NCBI GenBank assembly: GCA_013180625.2
Contig: SNVD02013305.1
Location: forward strand, 372,001 to 436,000
Direction: 5' to 3'
Length of the DNA: 64,000 nt
Origin: Boswellia sacra
Lineage: Eukaryota; Streptophyta; Magnoliopsida; Sapindales; Burseraceae
Part shown: piece by piece, positions 60,992 to 64,000 of the stretch
How positions within the stretch are numbered: position 1 is the stretch's first letter
Layout: each line of letters begins with the position of its first letter
Program-made: the position numbers and the translations under genes
The notes under the pieces: model-generated
What the model was told of the DNA's origin: nothing
Databases searched by the model: none
The model's input: the letters and a program-made list of their open reading frames with translations, nothing else

Positions 60992-63406
60992 TCTCCCAAT
61001 TCGAATTCGATTGATTCGAACAACAACAATTAGATTAGAATTTCGATAGATTTGATGCAACTAATTAATTAATTAATAAAATGACAGATTTTTAATAATT
61101 CGTGAAAGAAAAAAAAAAGACGGCGAAGATTGAAGGCAGTTATTAGGGTTTTACTGAATTTGGCAAAAAGCAGTGTAAGGGGCGAGAATCAGATAAAGTG
61201 ATTGGACAGAGGAAAAAAAAAAAACAAAAACAAAATAAAATAAAAGAATGCTTTGCTCGTACTAGTTGTAGACGTAGTAGATCTGAAATGATTGAAATTG
61301 ATGATAATAATAATAATAAGCGGGAGATTTTCCAGGTTTTTTTTTTTTAATTTTCTAAAGTTTTGTGAATGTGTGTGTCGTTGATGGAACTAATCACAAC
61401 GCGTAGTGGTCTGCACGTGATTTGATCTGTGTTGAGAGATCCTCTTGATACGGCCAGGCCACCTAGGACCCACACCTTTTGTTTTTTAAATTTAATTTAT
61501 TAAATTATTAATCCTTTTTTGGGAAAAAATCACAACTACCCTCCGGGTTTTGGAAATTAAACACATGCCATTTATTAGACTTTCGTTCATAATTACCCGA
61601 ATATTTTTAGAACTTATCAAATAGACCCCAAACCCCCCGAACATCATTGTATTCCTGAAACAATATAAGGGTAGTTATGTCTTTTTATGGAGAATTAAAC
61701 TAGCTTGGAGAAGAAAACCTTACCCCAAAGAAAATGACAGTCCCCTTCTAATCAATCTTTATTCTTAATCTGATTCCTAATTCAAAATCTTAATTTGATT
61801 TATATTCTCTCATATCTATTTCTCCTTAACATGATTTTTCTTCTCTTATATCTCTTTCTCCCTAACATGATTTTTCTTTGATTTTTATTGGGGTAAGTCA
61901 AGTATATATTTTTTAGATTTTTCTTTCCTTAACTCCCACAAACGCTATATATATATATATATATCTTAAATTTGTTGTTAGCGATAATGACATCATAAGT
62001 TTTCTTTTTTTATTTGAAGCCAAACCGCATTTTTTGTGTTGTTTACGATCGGTCGGTGCTAATGCCTATGAATGTTTTGTGATAGGCTTTTTTTTTTTTT
62101 TTGCTAATTGCCTTGAACCCTTTTTCGGTTTCTTTCATCGGTCTTCTCTTAATCTCGTAAGAACGTTCTCTTTATTGCAATTTGAAGGCAACTAATTGAC
62201 TTCCAAACTCAGAAAAAATTTATCAAGACAATGCCATTCATTCAACTTTGTTACTCAAAGCAATTAAACTTAGGGAAAAATAATAATTATAAGTACACCT
62301 ATGAAAATTAATGGGAATTAACAAATTCTGTTCATTTGGTATGTAAGTGATGAATTTTTTTTTTTTTTAAATGTTTGGGTATCCTCTGATAAAAAGTCTA
62401 ATAGTTGACATGTAGTTTTAAGACCTGAAGGGTAGTTTGTGATTTTTTGTTTTTTTCTTGTGTAAAAATGATTAGACTAGGCGGCAAATTCGTTGTAAAC
62501 AATAATATGAGCGGTTTCTGTTCTTATTTCGGCTTGTTTCCTTTGTCTTCTTTGAATTTGATTAGGATTAAGAATTTAATATCAATTTTAGCGGTTTTTT
62601 TTTTTTTACAGGATAACATCAGGTATTTTCATGATTCTGCGCTTGCTGCTGAAGATGATAATTGTAATTTACAAAAAATAAAATCATTTTTATTTTTTTA
62701 AATTAACATCCAAAATATTTTGATAAATATGTTTCAAAAGCGGTTATATTTGGACTTAATTATTTTCTATAAAGTTTGAACTGTAATATTAAATTTACAA
62801 TTGAAATACAACTCAAAGTCTATAACTTAATGCAGCAATCTACGTAAAAAAATTAATTAGAAAAGAAAAAGAACAATAAAAAAAGTTACATATCCAATAA
62901 AAATTTGTCACTTAAATGGTTATAATATTATAAATTTTAGATTATATTTAGATTATAAATTTAATATTATCGAAGTTTTAGTTTATTATTTAAAAAATTA
63001 TAACATAAAGAATCTAATAAGTGTTGAAATATTTGGAGAAATTTTTTATCGAATTTAGGCAACGTTAATACATGATAAAGCAAGCCTAATCTTTGTAATA
63101 AAAAAAAAAAAAAACAAATGATGAAATTTTTATTATAAAACTTTACTACAACAAACAACAATAGAAGGACAAGGAATGGGGTTCCCAGACCAAACTAAAT
63201 ATCATTTCAGTCCTCAAGTTTTTGAAAAATCATAGATCCCACCCGTTCGCCCCCCTCCATTTTGACTCTTAATCGCTCGCTTCGCTCCCTTTCTCGCTTT
63301 TAAAAGCAAACATTTTCCCTCACTAGTGGTTCGATTGCTCTTCTCGATCTCTACCGAAGCAGAAATTTTACTCAATTTTGATCGAATTAAAATCAAACAG
63401 ATAGAG
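60992..63406. other. Interval between RAB5IF-like and ORP genes
   Basis: The two flanking genes diverge from this interval, so it holds both promoters. The first 300 bases are the leader and promoter side of the RAB5IF-like gene (A-rich, AAT repeats at 61299-61320). A (TA)n microsatellite lies at about 61948-61965. The centre (61500-63150) is AT-rich with only short ORFs (62447-62701, no known family). The last 200 bases (63200-63406) are CT-rich and look like the 5' leader of the ORP gene. Confidence 0.5.
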
Positions 63407-63507
63407 ATGGGCAGTCCCAAGAAAAGCGATAGTAAGGGCGGCTTTTTCGCTGCCATGTCTTCTGGGTTATCCATGTTCAGTAACGCCATGCATAGATCTG
63501 TTAACGG
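63407..63507 (+). CDS. ORP3: Oxysterol-binding protein-related protein (ORP3-like), first exon only
   Basis: The exon encodes 33 complete codons plus two bases before a GT donor at 63508: MGSPKKSDSKGGFFAAM, SSGLSMFSNAMHRSVN. This N-terminus is characteristic of the short plant ORP group (ORP3A/B/C-like), which lacks a PH domain and carries the lipid-binding ORD domain. Such proteins bind and move sterols or phosphoinositides at ER contact sites. The rest of the gene lies beyond the right edge, so the assignment rests on the N-terminal signature only. Confidence 0.7.
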
Positions 63508-64000
63508 GTATTTCAAATTTCCTTTCTTTTTGCTTTCATTTTGTTTTCTTGTATTTATTTGATATTCTCATTCTCATTCTAGGTTCTCAAGATGTATTTA
63601 TCATTATTATTATTAGTTTTTAGATTTTAATTCCAGCACAACCGAGTCCTAACTTGTAATAATTTGTCTCAATTTGTATTTTTTTTCTGGGAATTTTTTG
63701 TTGTGTTATTGTATTGCACATGAATTGAAATGTTGCTATCAGTTCAGTATTGAAGTGGATTGTCATGATCTGTTTGGCTAATCATGAAGCAAATGAAATA
63801 GCTGAGAGTAAATTTGGATTGAATTGTGCGATCTCTGGAGGAGCTTAGGGAATTTTTGCTTAGTGTAGAGTTAAACTGTGAAAGCAAATGGCTTGATTTG
63901 AGTTCTTTGATAACAAGCTGTGCTCGATTGCAATTTGCAACTTCACCTTTTTATTCTAGCTGTAGTTTGTTACCATCTTGTTTTTCATACGTGAAGTAAG
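63508..64000 (+). other. First intron of the ORP-like gene
   Basis: From the GT donor at 63508 to the window end the sequence is T-rich, with stops in all + frames and no obvious acceptor followed by ORP coding sequence. It is therefore read as a long first intron, as is common after the first exon of plant genes. Confidence 0.55.

Noticed and set aside
63214..63516. 100-codon minus-strand ORF over the ORP first exon
   Set aside because: It is the antisense of the leader and first exon, with no recognisable family.
1..64000. CRISPR array, bacterial operon, rRNA or integrated virus
   Set aside because: No spaced identical short repeats, no rRNA sequence and no viral genes were seen; all reverse-transcriptase-related sequence belongs to LTR retrotransposons.

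Overview
The window is nuclear DNA of a flowering plant, most likely a eudicot. Its genes carry short GT-AG introns in very AT-rich DNA, and the gene set is plant-specific: an alpha-expansin, a DCD-domain protein, a PGR5-like thylakoid protein, a GT47 xyloglucan-type galactosyltransferase and FDM/IDN2-type RNA-directed DNA methylation (RdDM) factors. The transposable elements are typical of plants too. I cannot place the species more precisely from the sequence alone.

Layout. From 1 to 18 kb is repeat-dominated. Two incomplete FDM/IDN2-like genes on the + strand (2.1-3.8 kb and 16.5-17.8 kb) flank a roughly 10-kb imperfect inverted repeat. Its arms (3.8-8.4 kb and 10.2-13.95 kb) are two old copies, in opposite orientation, of one long-LTR Ty3/gypsy element. 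The left arm has lost about 0.6 kb and carries a second, broken gypsy fragment there. Diverged tandem repeats fill 14.3-16.1 kb. An intact alpha-expansin gene lies at 20.5-22.7 kb (- strand), followed by about 10.6 kb of AT-rich DNA without a convincing gene. At 33.4-36.3 kb (- strand) is a three-exon DCD-domain gene, and at 38.6-42.1 kb (- strand) a six-exon rhomboid-like protease gene with its catalytic Ser and His.

From 44.4 to 50.0 kb is a complete Ty1/copia element (Tork/Tnt1-like) with about 390-400 bp LTRs and a 5-bp target duplication, but two frame breaks. Next to it is an F-box/LRR pseudogene (50.4-51.3 kb, - strand) split by a 303-bp hAT-type MITE with a perfect 8-bp target duplication. 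The gene-dense right end holds an intronless GT47 glycosyltransferase (52.7-54.6 kb), tRNA-Gly(TCC) (55.1 kb), a seven-exon PGRL1/PGRL2-type gene (55.6-57.9 kb), a Rab5-interacting (RAB5IF-like) membrane protein gene (59.2-61.0 kb, - strand) and the first exon of an oxysterol-binding-protein-related gene leaving the right edge (63.4 kb). The genes are ordinary single loci and show no sign of acting as a cluster. Two loci concern the cell wall (expansin, GT47).

Most unusual are the inverted repeat enclosed by two RdDM-factor gene relics, the array of ACGT-core motifs in the copia leader together with RY motifs in its LTR, the MITE-split F-box pseudogene, and a 15-residue tandem repeat in the DCD protein. 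Exon borders were placed by eye from GT-AG sites and reading-frame continuity. Family names come from recognised motifs, not from a database search.
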